From Collinsella aerofaciens (lineage in GTDB: Bacteria > Actinomycetota > Coriobacteriia > Coriobacteriales > Coriobacteriaceae), in contig JAUUSS010000002.1 of assembly GCA_030841765.1 (NCBI GenBank), positions 1-41,558 of the forward strand: a stretch of 41,558 nucleotides of DNA, given 5' to 3'. The notes beneath the pieces are model-generated. The model was not told where the DNA came from. It did no database searches and was given only the letters and a program-made list of their open reading frames with translations. The translations under genes and the position numbers were made by a program. Shown piece by piece: positions 1 to 9,214 of the stretch (positions within the stretch are counted from its first letter, which is position 1; every line of letters begins with the position of its first letter).

Positions 1-1576
1 CGCGCTCCTCAAACGCCAGACCGCCCTCGTAGAAATCGAAGTACAGGGCCGCCGTATCCATAGCGCGAAACTCCGCCACCTCGTCGCGGGGCGGCACGCC
101 GGGACGTTGCTCTTCAAAGGGACTGCCCGGAGCACCCAGGCCAAAGAGATCCGCCGACCAGTCGCCGTAGGTAACCGTAATCTTGCAGGTCACGAGCCCA
201 TCGTCGACGCCGATTGCCATGGCAAAGCTCGGCTCGGGCGCCACGGCATCGAGCGCAGCGGGCGCGGTAAGGTCGGTATAGTCGCGCAAAATGGGCAGCG
301 CCATACGGCAGAACTCCCCCACCTGCTCGGCGGCAATATGGGCGGGCGTACGGCACGGCAGCAAGCGCGACAAAAAAGGTGCGGCATGCTGAGCAAATGC
401 AGCGTCGGTACGGCGCGCGCGGCGCGTGTCAACCAAGTAGGCGGCATCGCCCGACGCAAAGCAGTACATATCGGCGGGCAGGCGCAGGTCATAGCTACCA
501 CCAGCCGCCGGCGCGATTTTGGCGGCAAGCAGCGGTGGGCGCTTAGCGGATGCCTCGTCCTCCCCTTCCGGAGGCATCTCAACCGCCACGTCATAGGCGC
601 GATGCGTCGTCGTCCCCCGCGACCAAGCGGGCTCAAAGGAGATGGTCTGGCCGCGCAGCAGGTCCAGCACATATACGATGCTATGCTCGGACAGCGGTAA
701 CTGACGCTCGGCGACAAAACCGCTGCGGGCAAAGTCGTACGACGCCGAACGCGAGCTTGTGATGTCATCGAGATAGGCAACTGTCGTCACGACAAGGTTG
801 AGCAGCTTTGTCGACACGTCTTCGAAGGCTTCGGGCGTATGGACAAACGTGAGTTTCTTGCCGTACGAGAAGGTGCCGCCTCGGACGTAGGCGTCGGCCA
901 TGCCGTCGATATCCTTGACCACGTAGGACACCGAACCACAGCGAATGCGAAACTCGAGCGCCCAGCTAAAGCGGTCAGCGAACAGCGGATTGTAGTACGG
1001 CACCAACGAAGGCTCCAACGCCGCTTTGGGGGCGTCGGCATCAACGGCACCGGCAAGCTTGCGGCGCATGCTCGCCAGCTCATCCATGCGCACGTCCGAA
1101 AGATCGGAAAGCGCCGCCACAAGGCTCGGGCTCGTGGGGACGGGCGCCGGAAAGGGAAAGTTGGGGTTGACGGCCGGCGCGGCGGACACGGTGCGCACGG
1201 CTTGCTTGGGCGCCGCCGTAAACGTGCGGACCGGCGTGCGCAAACCCTCGACGGGCTCGGCGCCGCTGGCATCCAGATACGCCAACGCCGTGGCGACAGC
1301 GTGCTTGCACATGCCAGAATAGCGGAAGGCAGCGGGGCAATCGCAGTCGTAGTCGATCACCTCGTGCTCGTCCATATCGAGCGCCACGTGCGTCTTGTAC
1401 AGGTCGCCGCGCGAACCGCGCACCGAGCCCTCAACCGTCACGTTTTTGGAGAAGCGCGAGCCGCTGTCCTCGATCGACAGCACGGCGCCGTTGAGCATGA
1501 GCGAACGCCCCTTCATAAAGGTGCCGCTCAACGCCGCCTCTTTGCGAAGCGCCTGCACAAACGTCCCCTGCGCCAT
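1..1576 (-). CDS. SWIM zinc-finger / SNF2-associated helicase, N-terminal part (cut by window edge)
   Basis: This open frame runs off the left edge, so only about 525 N-terminal residues are visible. The start ATG at 1576 is preceded by GGAGG at 5-base spacing. Residues 78-92 form a SWIM-type zinc finger (C78, C80, C90, H92, in CDCPAAFRYSGMCKH). After it comes a long region without catalytic motifs, as in bacterial SNF2 helicases that carry an SNF2-associated domain ahead of the ATPase. The helicase motifs would lie outside the window, so the SNF2 assignment is inferred from this arrangement. The gene starts 28 bp after the dnaE stop and is probably co-transcribed with it. A stand-alone SWIM protein cannot be excluded. 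Confidence 0.72.
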   Translation of the reverse strand, partial: MAQGTFVQALRKEAALSGTFMKGRSLMLNGAVLSIEDSGSRFSKNVTVEGSVRGSRGDLYKTHVALDMDEHEVIDYDCDCPAAFRYSGMCKHAVATALAYLDASGAEPVEGLRTPVRTFTAAPKQAVRTVSAAPAVNPNFPFPAPVPTSPSLVAALSDLSDVRMDELASMRRKLAGAVDADAPKAALEPSLVPYYNPLFADRFSWALEFRIRCGSVSYVVKDIDGMADAYVRGGTFSYGKKLTFVHTPEAFEDVSTKLLNLVVTTVAYLDDITSSRSASYDFARSGFVAERQLPLSEHSIVYVLDLLRGQTISFEPAWSRGTTTHRAYDVAVEMPPEGEDEASAKRPPLLAAKIAPAAGGSYDLRLPADMYCFASGDAAYLVDTRRARRTDAAFAQHAAPFLSRLLPCRTPAHIAAEQVGEFCRMALPILRDYTDLTAPAALDAVAPEPSFAMAIGVDDGLVTCKITVTYGDWSADLFGLGAPGSPFEEQRPGVPPRDEVAEFRAMDTAALYFDFYEGGLAFEER

Positions 1577-1604
1577 CACTTCCTCCAATCTCACCCGGGG
1601 TAGC

Positions 1605-4600
1605 TTAGATAACCGTCACGCGGCCTTGGTTGCCGACGATGGCCTTTGCCTCTGCCAGCAGCGGAATCGAGCGTGCATTGACCTTGGCCGGCACCTCAGC
1701 ACGCAGCACGCGCCCGTCGACTTGTTCAATAAAGATCTCCACGCGGTCGCCGCCCGGGTTGGTGGTGAGCACCGTGGCCAGGCGCGCCATATTGCCCTGG
1801 CTAAAGCGGCTGTTGGGCACCATGACCTCAAAGACCTTGGGCTTGTTGTTCTCCTCGTTGAGCTCCAGCGGCACGATCTCCTGCGCGATGATCTGGTCGC
1901 CGCGGTCCGAGCGCTCGAGCTTGCCCTTAATGCGCACAAAGGCGTCGGACAGTTGCGCGCCGGTCTCGGGATCGACCTCGCCGTACAGATACCCCTCGGC
2001 CTCCTTGTAGGTCTTGGGGAACACCACGACCGTGGCCTCGCCTTCCATGTCCTCGAGCTGCACGATGCCCATGGGGTCGCCGTTTTTGGTCACGCGCTTG
2101 GACACGCTCGAGACCATGCCGGCCCACCACAGCGCCTTGCCCTCGGGAATCTCCTGGTTGATAGTGCCGCCCGTGGGGTTCTGAACTTCGTAGCCGGTGT
2201 CGATCTGCGAGAACGAGAAGTCGCGCGCTTTGCTGAGAGCATACTCAAACGGGCGCAGAGGGTGGTCCGAGACGTAAATGCCCAGAACCTCCTTCTCCTG
2301 GCTCAGTTTAAGGTGGCGGTCCCACTCCTGGCCGTCCGGGTCGGGCACGCTCACCTCAAAGCCCGAGCCCTCAACGTCGCCGAACATATCGAAGAACGAG
2401 GTCTGGCCGCTCGCACGATCCTTCTGGCGCTTCACTGCGGCATCGATGATGTTCTCGGGATTGTTCTTGTCCACAAAATGCATCATCTGACGGCGCGGAT
2501 AGCCCGTGGAGTCGAAGGCACCTGCCTTGATCAGCGATTCGATCACGCGACGGTTGGCCTGGCTCGAGTCCACGCGATCGACAAAGTCGTGCAGCGTCTT
2601 AAACGGGCCGCCCGCCTCGCGCTCGGCGATAATCGCCTGCGCCACGCCGGTGCCCACGCCGCGGATGCCAGCCAGACCAAAGCGCACGCCTTCCTTGGTA
2701 GCCGTGAACTCGGTGCCGGACTCGTTGACATCTGGCGACAGCACGGGGATACCGTCGTGACGGCACGCCGAGACGTAGTGCACGATCTTGTCGGTCTTGC
2801 CCGTATAGGACGTCAGAACGGCCGCCATGTACTCGTGCGGATAGTGTGCCTTGAGCCATGCCGTCTGCATAACCAGAATGGCGTAGCCGGCGGAGTGCGA
2901 CTTGTTAAAGGCGTAGGACGCGAACTCAAGAACGTCGTCCCAAATCTTCTGGGCGACCTCGCGCGTGTAGTTGTTCTTGATGGCGCCGTTCATCCAGTGG
3001 TCGTAGGTGGTCTCGTCCGAGCCATCCTCCCAGTGCAGCACCGTCGACGTGAGCAGCTTGATCTTTTTCTTAGCCACGGGCTTACGGATACGCGAGTCCG
3101 ATTCGCCCTTGGAGAAGCCGCACATCTCGACGGAGATGAGCATAACCTGCTCCTGGTAGACCATGGTGCCGTAGGTTTCGCCCAGGATGTCGTCCAAGCG
3201 GTCGTCGTAGGAAACGGCCGGCTCCTTGCCGTTCATACGGTTGATGTAGGACGAGACCATGCCGGCGCCCAGCGGGCCCGGGCGGTACAGGGCGATCAAT
3301 GCTACGACGTGCTTGTACTCGGTGGGCTTCATGTTCTTGATCGTGGCCGTCATGCCGGCGGACTCGACCTGGAAGACGCCGGCAGTGTGACCGGAGCCCA
3401 TGAGTTTAAAGATCTCGGGATCGTCAAAGGGAATCTCTTCCTCTTTGATGTCGATGCCAAAGTTCTTTTTGATGTTGGCCTTGGCCTTGGAGATAACCGT
3501 CAGCGTGCGCAGGCCCAGGAAGTCCATCTTGAGCAGGCCCATGTCAGCGACGGTATGGCCCTCGTACTGGGTGATCTCCACGCCGCCCTTGGTGTCGAGC
3601 TTGGTGGGCACGTGCTCGTTGACGGGGTCGCGGCAGATCAGAACGGCGCACGCGTGCACGCCCTCGCCACGGGTGAGGCCCTCAATAGAGAGCGCCGTGT
3701 CGATGATGCGGCGGGCGTCGTCGTCCTTTTTATAGGCCTCGGCAAAATCGGGGTTAAACAGATCCTCTTTGCCGGGTTGTTTGTCGAGCACCTGCTTGAG
3801 CTTGACCTTGGGGTCGCTCGAGACCATCTTGGACAGACGCTGGCCCATGTAGACCGGGTAGTCCAGGACGCGCGCGGCATCGTTGATGGCCTGCTTGGCC
3901 TTGATGGTCGAGTAGGTGATGACGTGGGTGACCTTCTCGGGGCCGTAGAGCTGGCGAACGTGCTCCACGACCTCGAGACGCCGCTCATCGTCGAAGTCCA
4001 TATCGATATCGGGCATCTCGGTACGCTGCGGGGACAGGAACCTCTCGAACATCAGACCGTTCTCGAGCGGGTCGAACGCGGTGATGTTCATGGCGTAGGC
4101 GACGATAGCGCCAGCGGCCGAGCCACGGCCGGGGCCAACGCCGATGCCGTTGTCCTTGGCCCATTGCACGTACTCGGCAACGATGAGGAAGTAGGCGGCA
4201 AAGCCCTTGTCGCAAATGACTTTGTATTCGTACTCAAAACGATCTTTGATGTTGACGCCGTTGATCTCGCGTGTGGCCCAATCGTCGCCATAGTGCTGGC
4301 GCAGGCCCTTCTCGCACTCGCGGCGGAACTGGCTCTCGTGCGTCTCGCCGGGATCGAGCAACGGGAAGCGCGGCAGGATGATGGAGTCCCAGTCCAACTC
4401 CACATAGCACTTGTCGGCGATCTCGAGCGTGTTGTCGCAGGCCTCGGGGCAATACGGGAACATCGCCCGCATCTCCTCCTCGGTCTTCATGTAGAACTCC
4501 GAGCCAGTCATGCGCATGCGGTTGGGGTCGTCGACCTTGGCGTTCATGCCGATGCACATGATGACGTCCTGCACGGGCGCGTCCTCGCGGCGCAGGTAGT

Positions 4601-5408
4601 GGAAGTCGTTAGTGGCGATGACCTTGACGCCCACCTGCTTGGCGATGTCGATGAGCGTGCGGTCCATCTGCTCGTCGGTCAGGCCGTTATCGGTGGTAAT
4701 GCCGTGTTCCTGGATCTCGATATAGAAGTCCCCGGGCTCGAAGGTGTCACGGAAGGTCTCGGCCCATTTAATGGCGCCTTCCATGTCGCCGCGGTCGATG
4801 TATTTGGGGATGATGCCGGCGATACAGGCACTCGTGCAGATCATGCCCTTGGCATGGCGGCGCAGGTTGTCGAGCGTCACGCGCGGCTTGTAGTAAAAAC
4901 CCTGCACGGCGGCCTCGGAGACCGTCTGCATCAGGTTGACGTAGCCCTCCTGGTCCTTGGCCAGAAGGATCATGTGGTAGAGCTCGGGCTTATGGTCGCG
5001 GGCGAGCGTCTCGTCCGGCGTAAAGTAGACCTCGCAGCCAAAGATGGGTTTGATGACCAGGGGCGGCTTGAGCTCGTCGATGTTGCCCTTCTCGTCCCAC
5101 ATGGCCATGTCCTTCACATACTGGGCATGCTCGCGCGGGCTTTCCTCGGGGTCGGGCTCCACCAGCTCGTCACGGCGATCCTTTTCCAAGAAGGCCTTGT
5201 CGTGGCTCCAGGTTTTGTACTCGGGCGTGTTGTGGTTGACGGCGTCGCAGGCCAGCGCCAGATCGGGCACGCCATACATGTAGCCGTGATCGGTAATGGC
5301 CACGGCGGGCATGCCAAGCTCAACAGCACGGTTGACCATATCCTGGATACGGGTTGCGCCGTCGAGCATGGAGAAAACAGTGTGATTGTGCAGATGGACG
5401 AATGCCAT
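1605..5408 (-). CDS. dnaE: DNA polymerase III alpha subunit
   Basis: This is the catalytic subunit of the replicative DNA polymerase, 1267 residues. An N-terminal PHP domain begins with HLHNHT (residues 5-10) and ITDHG (about 39-43). The palm has GPGRGSAAGA (about 425-434) and PDIDMDF (about 466-472), whose aspartates match the first two catalytic acids of the C-family. A third candidate lies in KMDFLGL. A C-terminal OB-fold region contains the stretch around MEGEATVVVFPKTY. The PHP domain has an acidic insertion at about residues 60-115. The ATG at 5408 has GGAG 8 bases upstream. The gene follows addA on the same strand across a 176-bp gap holding a palindromic repeat, and precedes the SWIM/SNF2 gene by 28 bp. 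Confidence 0.97.
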   Translation of the reverse strand: MAFVHLHNHTVFSMLDGATRIQDMVNRAVELGMPAVAITDHGYMYGVPDLALACDAVNHNTPEYKTWSHDKAFLEKDRRDELVEPDPEESPREHAQYVKDMAMWDEKGNIDELKPPLVIKPIFGCEVYFTPDETLARDHKPELYHMILLAKDQEGYVNLMQTVSEAAVQGFYYKPRVTLDNLRRHAKGMICTSACIAGIIPKYIDRGDMEGAIKWAETFRDTFEPGDFYIEIQEHGITTDNGLTDEQMDRTLIDIAKQVGVKVIATNDFHYLRREDAPVQDVIMCIGMNAKVDDPNRMRMTGSEFYMKTEEEMRAMFPYCPEACDNTLEIADKCYVELDWDSIILPRFPLLDPGETHESQFRRECEKGLRQHYGDDWATREINGVNIKDRFEYEYKVICDKGFAAYFLIVAEYVQWAKDNGIGVGPGRGSAAGAIVAYAMNITAFDPLENGLMFERFLSPQRTEMPDIDMDFDDERRLEVVEHVRQLYGPEKVTHVITYSTIKAKQAINDAARVLDYPVYMGQRLSKMVSSDPKVKLKQVLDKQPGKEDLFNPDFAEAYKKDDDARRIIDTALSIEGLTRGEGVHACAVLICRDPVNEHVPTKLDTKGGVEITQYEGHTVADMGLLKMDFLGLRTLTVISKAKANIKKNFGIDIKEEEIPFDDPEIFKLMGSGHTAGVFQVESAGMTATIKNMKPTEYKHVVALIALYRPGPLGAGMVSSYINRMNGKEPAVSYDDRLDDILGETYGTMVYQEQVMLISVEMCGFSKGESDSRIRKPVAKKKIKLLTSTVLHWEDGSDETTYDHWMNGAIKNNYTREVAQKIWDDVLEFASYAFNKSHSAGYAILVMQTAWLKAHYPHEYMAAVLTSYTGKTDKIVHYVSACRHDGIPVLSPDVNESGTEFTATKEGVRFGLAGIRGVGTGVAQAIIAEREAGGPFKTLHDFVDRVDSSQANRRVIESLIKAGAFDSTGYPRRQMMHFVDKNNPENIIDAAVKRQKDRASGQTSFFDMFGDVEGSGFEVSVPDPDGQEWDRHLKLSQEKEVLGIYVSDHPLRPFEYALSKARDFSFSQIDTGYEVQNPTGGTINQEIPEGKALWWAGMVSSVSKRVTKNGDPMGIVQLEDMEGEATVVVFPKTYKEAEGYLYGEVDPETGAQLSDAFVRIKGKLERSDRGDQIIAQEIVPLELNEENNKPKVFEVMVPNSRFSQGNMARLATVLTTNPGGDRVEIFIEQVDGRVLRAEVPAKVNARSIPLLAEAKAIVGNQGRVTVI

Positions 5409-5447
5409 GTGATGAGCTCCGATGCGGGTTCGTGTTCTGACTGAACG

Positions 5448-5453
5448 ATTTTA
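5448..5453 (-). promoter_or_regulatory. possible dnaE -10 element
   Basis: On the minus strand a TAAAAT hexamer lies about 40 bp upstream of the dnaE ATG. The -35 region is a poor match (CGGGTG about 17 bp upstream), so this is only a candidate. Confidence 0.3.
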
Positions 5454-5509
5454 CCGCACGGCGCGGACGGCACCCGAACCTAGCCAAACCAACACGGCTC
5501 CTCTTGCAG

Positions 5510-5572
5510 TTGCGGTGAAATGCGGACTGATTGGCGGATTTTCTGGCCAAAACAGTCCGTATTCCACCGCAA
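5510..5572. repeat. palindromic intergenic repeat, family 1 (copy 1)
   Basis: A 63-bp inverted repeat with 20-base arms. The left arm TTGCGGTGAAATGCGGACTG (5510-5529) pairs with 5553-5572 with two mismatches. A closely related, longer copy lies at 16540-16610. It sits between addA and dnaE and could fold into a strong hairpin in the transcript. Confidence 0.85.
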
Positions 5573-5584
5573 GTTATCTGAGGG

Positions 5585-8500
5585 CTAGAGATTGTAGATG
5601 ACTACTTGAGGTTCGGCGGGTTCGACGAAGATGGCTGGATTCGCCTGCTCCACGCGAACGAACTTGACCGTCACCGTCTCAAAGCCCGCCTTGTGCAACA
5701 CGTCGGCGTAGACGCGCGCCTGCAGGGCGTGCTTCTCGAGCAGCTGGTCCGGCGTCTCATCCGGCGTGCCACCCGTCTTGTAATCGATGACCAGTGCGCG
5801 TGACGGATCGGCCGGGTCGGTCGCCAAAGCGTCGATGGCGCCCTCGGCATAGGCACCGTAGCGAGCGATGTCCTCGTCCTCGCAGCCCAGCGAAAAGAAC
5901 GGCACCTCGGCGCGAACGCACGGCCACGCGAGCAGATCGGCACGAACAGCCGACTTGAGCCAGCGGTTCAGGGCAACATCGAAGCGCTCGCGCTGTTCTG
6001 GCGTCAGGTGCCACAGGCGAGCCAGGGCGTCGGCACGCTCAGCGGGCAGCGCATCGGCACCCATCTCGATGAGCCACTGGCAGGCGGCGTGGAAGGCCGA
6101 GCCCAGCGCCATGGGATTGCCGGCGGGCTCGACAGCGGCCACGTCTGCATCCGTCATCTCCGAGCCATCCGACTCTGCATCATCGCCGGACTCGTCCATG
6201 GGAACACGAGCCTCGGCGGCACGGTCTTCCGTCTCGGCATGGAGTGCCGCGGCGATTGACGAGTAGCTATACGAGTCACGCGCCGGGAACGGACAGATGC
6301 CCATGCGCACGCCCACTGCCTGGGGATACACAAGCTCAAACGAATCGGGCTTGGGGTCAGCAGGACCGGGCACAGTTGAGTGCGCAGCACTATCGGCGAC
6401 ATCGACATCGCCGCGAACAAGCCTGCTCTCGGCATCCAGTGAAGCGTTGGCTTCAAACGCCTGCTCGCCAAAGGTAAAGCCCGCGAGCGAGATGAGCTCG
6501 TAGTCGCCCGGCTTGGAGTTGTCGAACACCAAACGGTCGCTATCGAGCTGCGGCATGTCCAGAGCGTCCGTCGGCAGAATGCGGCGCAGGACATCGTAGG
6601 TCAGATCCGTCTCGACATCGAAGGTCGGCGCCGCCACCTTGCCGCGGCTCACGCCGGCATCCATCGCCAAGATCACCAGCTCGCGCGCACGCGTCATGGC
6701 GACATAGAGCAGACGAGCCCGCTCCTCGAGCGAAAGCTGCAGGTCGTCGTTGCGCAGGCGAACGAATGCCTCGGCGGGAGAACCCGTCGCGCAGACATCC
6801 TCCATGAGCTCCGGCGGCAACCACAGCGACGTGCCCTTGCCCTTAAACGCATGCTCAAACTGCTTTTTGACGTCATCGCCCTTCACAAAGGTCCCATCGG
6901 CAAGCTTAACGCCATCAAAACGAGCTGGCAGTGCCACGACCTGCGCTCCGCCCTCGACACGCCCCATCTGAGCCGCACCGGACGACTTGCGCACGCCAAA
7001 ACACTCGGCAACCGCCACGACCGGATACTCCAGACCCTTGGACGCATGCACGGTCATGATGCGCACCGCGCCGTCGCCCTCCTCGTTGAGGGCACCCGGG
7101 GCCTCCTTGCCCGCCAAGAAGCGGTCGAAGGCCAGCGCGATGGAACGCGGCGAGTTGCCGAACTCGGTCTCTGCCTCGGCCACGGCGTCGAGCGCCTTGA
7201 GCACGTTGGCGGCAATGGCCTTCCCCTCGGGGCCGCGCTGCGCCAGACGCACGAACCAGCCGGAGGCATTGACCACGTCGCGCGCGATGGCAGCGAACGA
7301 ATCACGCCCCACGCGACGAAGCGCGTAGCGCAGCACCTCGCGGGCACGCGTCACGAGCGGCAGGTTTTGCAAGCCCGGCACATCGGAATCGCTCATGATG
7401 CCCGCATCGATGTTGCGACGCGACGTCTCGCCCGTCTGCTCGTCGAGCTTGGTCGCCAGCGCCAGGAACTCCTGGGCGCCGAGTGCAAACATCGGCGAGG
7501 CCAACAGTGGCATAAGACCCTGCGCCGTATCGGCCGGATTGGCAAGTGCGCACACCAGGGCACGCACCGTCTGCACCTCGGCTGCCTGGGCAAAGACCGA
7601 GCCGCCTGCGATCACGCAGTCGAGCCCTTGGTCGCGGAAGGCCTGCGCATAGACATCGGCGTTGGTCATGCGGCACAGCAGCAGGACCATGCTGCCCTGA
7701 GGCTGCCACGCTTTGACGAGCGCTTGGAACCGCTCCGCAATCGCACGAGCTTTCGCCTGCGTTCGCTCCTGCATGCTGCCACCGGCAACGAAGACCGCCT
7801 GGCGGCGCGAAGCCTTCGCCTTGAGCTTGTCCTCGCGATCGTCACTCGGCTCAAGATCCAAGAACCCCTGCATCAAACCGCCGGTATCGCCGTCAAAGAC
7901 GCGCGCCACATAGCGCAGCACCTCGTCGTGGCTGCGGAAGTTACGCACGAGTTTGACGAGCTCGCCGGCGGGGGCATCGGAGACGGCAGTCGTCTCGGGC
8001 GCAGCAGAGGAGCCCACCTTGCGTTCCTGGCGACGGAACACCTCGACCTCGGCGCCACGGAAGCGGTAGATCGACTGCTGCGCATCGCCCACGGTGCACA
8101 GCGCGCGCTCCCCCGCGCCCGTCAGATAGCGAATCAGATCGACCTGCATCTGGTCGGTATCTTGGAACTCGTCGATCATGACCATCTTAAAGCGGCCCTC
8201 GTAGGCGGCTCGGATGGCGGGACAATCGCGCAGCGCCTCGTATGCCATGCGCAACAGATCGTTATTGTCGAGTGCGGACTGGTCAGCCTTGAGCGCACGG
8301 TATTCCGCCTCTACGGCACGGGCAAGCCCCGTCAGCGCATCAAGTGCCGGGTCACCGCAAGCCAGCACAATATTGACGAACGTGTCGGCAGCCTCTGCCT
8401 TAAGCAGCTCGACATTCTCCTTTGGGAACATCTTACTCGCGCGCGGCATACTGCACGCCATCATAAGCCGCGCCACATCCGCCATGGTCTTGCCGCTCGC

Positions 8501-9211
8501 CTCGAACGCGTCGATGGCCTCGAGCGCCACCTGCGCCTTTTCGGTCGCCGCCTTGCTCGCGCCGAGCGCCGCGCGATAGGCGTCTGCCAGGGCCGAGGTA
8601 TCGGCACAGCCACGAACCACGCACACGTCGTCCATGCCGCCCGGCAGCTGGCTCGATAGCTCCAATAGGTTGCGCACCAGACCTTTGATGGTGGTGCCGC
8701 TGCCAAAGGGACCGCCCTCACCCGCCATGGGATACCAGGCATAGAGTGCTTTGAGCGAAGCCGCGAGTTCGGGAGCGGCATCGGGCGCCGTCGCGCGGCC
8801 CAGCACATGCTCGACAGCCTGATCCATAAGCTCATCGGTATCGGTAAGCACCGTGAACTCGGGATCGATGCCCAACTCCAACGCGTGCGCGCGCAGGATT
8901 CGCGAGCACATGCCGTGAATGGTCGAGATCCAAGCGTCGTCGACCGTCAGGGCCTCTTCGTCCATACCCTCTTCGATGAGCGCGCGGCGCACGCGGTCGC
9001 GAATCTCGGCCGCGGCGTCTTTGGTAAAGGTAATGGCGAGCACCTGATCCAGATGCTCGACAAACGGACCGGATTCGGGCGAGAGTGCGTAGACGATGCG
9101 GCGCGTAAGGGTAAAGGTCTTGCCCGAGCCGGCACCCGCCGAGACAAATAGCGGGCGGTCGAGCGTTTTGACGACTTGCAGCTGTTGCGGCATCAAAGTC
9201 GAAAGATCCAT
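5585..9211 (-). CDS. addA: AddA-type helicase-nuclease subunit
   Basis: A UvrD-family (SF1A) helicase with a C-terminal PD-(D/E)XK nuclease, 1208 residues, as in AddA/RexA. It processes double-strand DNA ends for recombination together with AddB. Visible motifs are Walker A GAGSGKT (residues 26-32), motif Ia ITFTKDAAAE, motif II DEFQDTD, motif III VGDAQQSIYRFRGA, motif V RIMTVHASKGLEYPVV and motif VI LLYVAMTRARE. The C-terminal nuclease core has GAIDAL and VIDYKTGG. The ATG at 9211 is only 3 bp after the addB stop, and its AAGGAGG ribosome site lies within the end of addB, so the two are translationally coupled. Confidence 0.95.
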   Translation of the reverse strand: MDLSTLMPQQLQVVKTLDRPLFVSAGAGSGKTFTLTRRIVYALSPESGPFVEHLDQVLAITFTKDAAAEIRDRVRRALIEEGMDEEALTVDDAWISTIHGMCSRILRAHALELGIDPEFTVLTDTDELMDQAVEHVLGRATAPDAAPELAASLKALYAWYPMAGEGGPFGSGTTIKGLVRNLLELSSQLPGGMDDVCVVRGCADTSALADAYRAALGASKAATEKAQVALEAIDAFEASGKTMADVARLMMACSMPRASKMFPKENVELLKAEAADTFVNIVLACGDPALDALTGLARAVEAEYRALKADQSALDNNDLLRMAYEALRDCPAIRAAYEGRFKMVMIDEFQDTDQMQVDLIRYLTGAGERALCTVGDAQQSIYRFRGAEVEVFRRQERKVGSSAAPETTAVSDAPAGELVKLVRNFRSHDEVLRYVARVFDGDTGGLMQGFLDLEPSDDREDKLKAKASRRQAVFVAGGSMQERTQAKARAIAERFQALVKAWQPQGSMVLLLCRMTNADVYAQAFRDQGLDCVIAGGSVFAQAAEVQTVRALVCALANPADTAQGLMPLLASPMFALGAQEFLALATKLDEQTGETSRRNIDAGIMSDSDVPGLQNLPLVTRAREVLRYALRRVGRDSFAAIARDVVNASGWFVRLAQRGPEGKAIAANVLKALDAVAEAETEFGNSPRSIALAFDRFLAGKEAPGALNEEGDGAVRIMTVHASKGLEYPVVAVAECFGVRKSSGAAQMGRVEGGAQVVALPARFDGVKLADGTFVKGDDVKKQFEHAFKGKGTSLWLPPELMEDVCATGSPAEAFVRLRNDDLQLSLEERARLLYVAMTRARELVILAMDAGVSRGKVAAPTFDVETDLTYDVLRRILPTDALDMPQLDSDRLVFDNSKPGDYELISLAGFTFGEQAFEANASLDAESRLVRGDVDVADSAAHSTVPGPADPKPDSFELVYPQAVGVRMGICPFPARDSYSYSSIAAALHAETEDRAAEARVPMDESGDDAESDGSEMTDADVAAVEPAGNPMALGSAFHAACQWLIEMGADALPAERADALARLWHLTPEQRERFDVALNRWLKSAVRADLLAWPCVRAEVPFFSLGCEDEDIARYGAYAEGAIDALATDPADPSRALVIDYKTGGTPDETPDQLLEKHALQARVYADVLHKAGFETVTVKFVRVEQANPAIFVEPAEPQVVIYNL

Positions 9212-9214
9212 GGT

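Noticed and set aside
1395..5444. Very long plus-strand open frame (about 1350 codons) opposite dnaE
   Set aside because: It is a GC-rich antisense shadow of dnaE. The minus-strand frame has all polymerase motifs and a ribosome site; the plus frame shows none.
6851..8659. Long plus-strand open frame opposite addA
   Set aside because: Composition is His/Arg/Gly-rich with no motifs; a shadow of the helicase gene.
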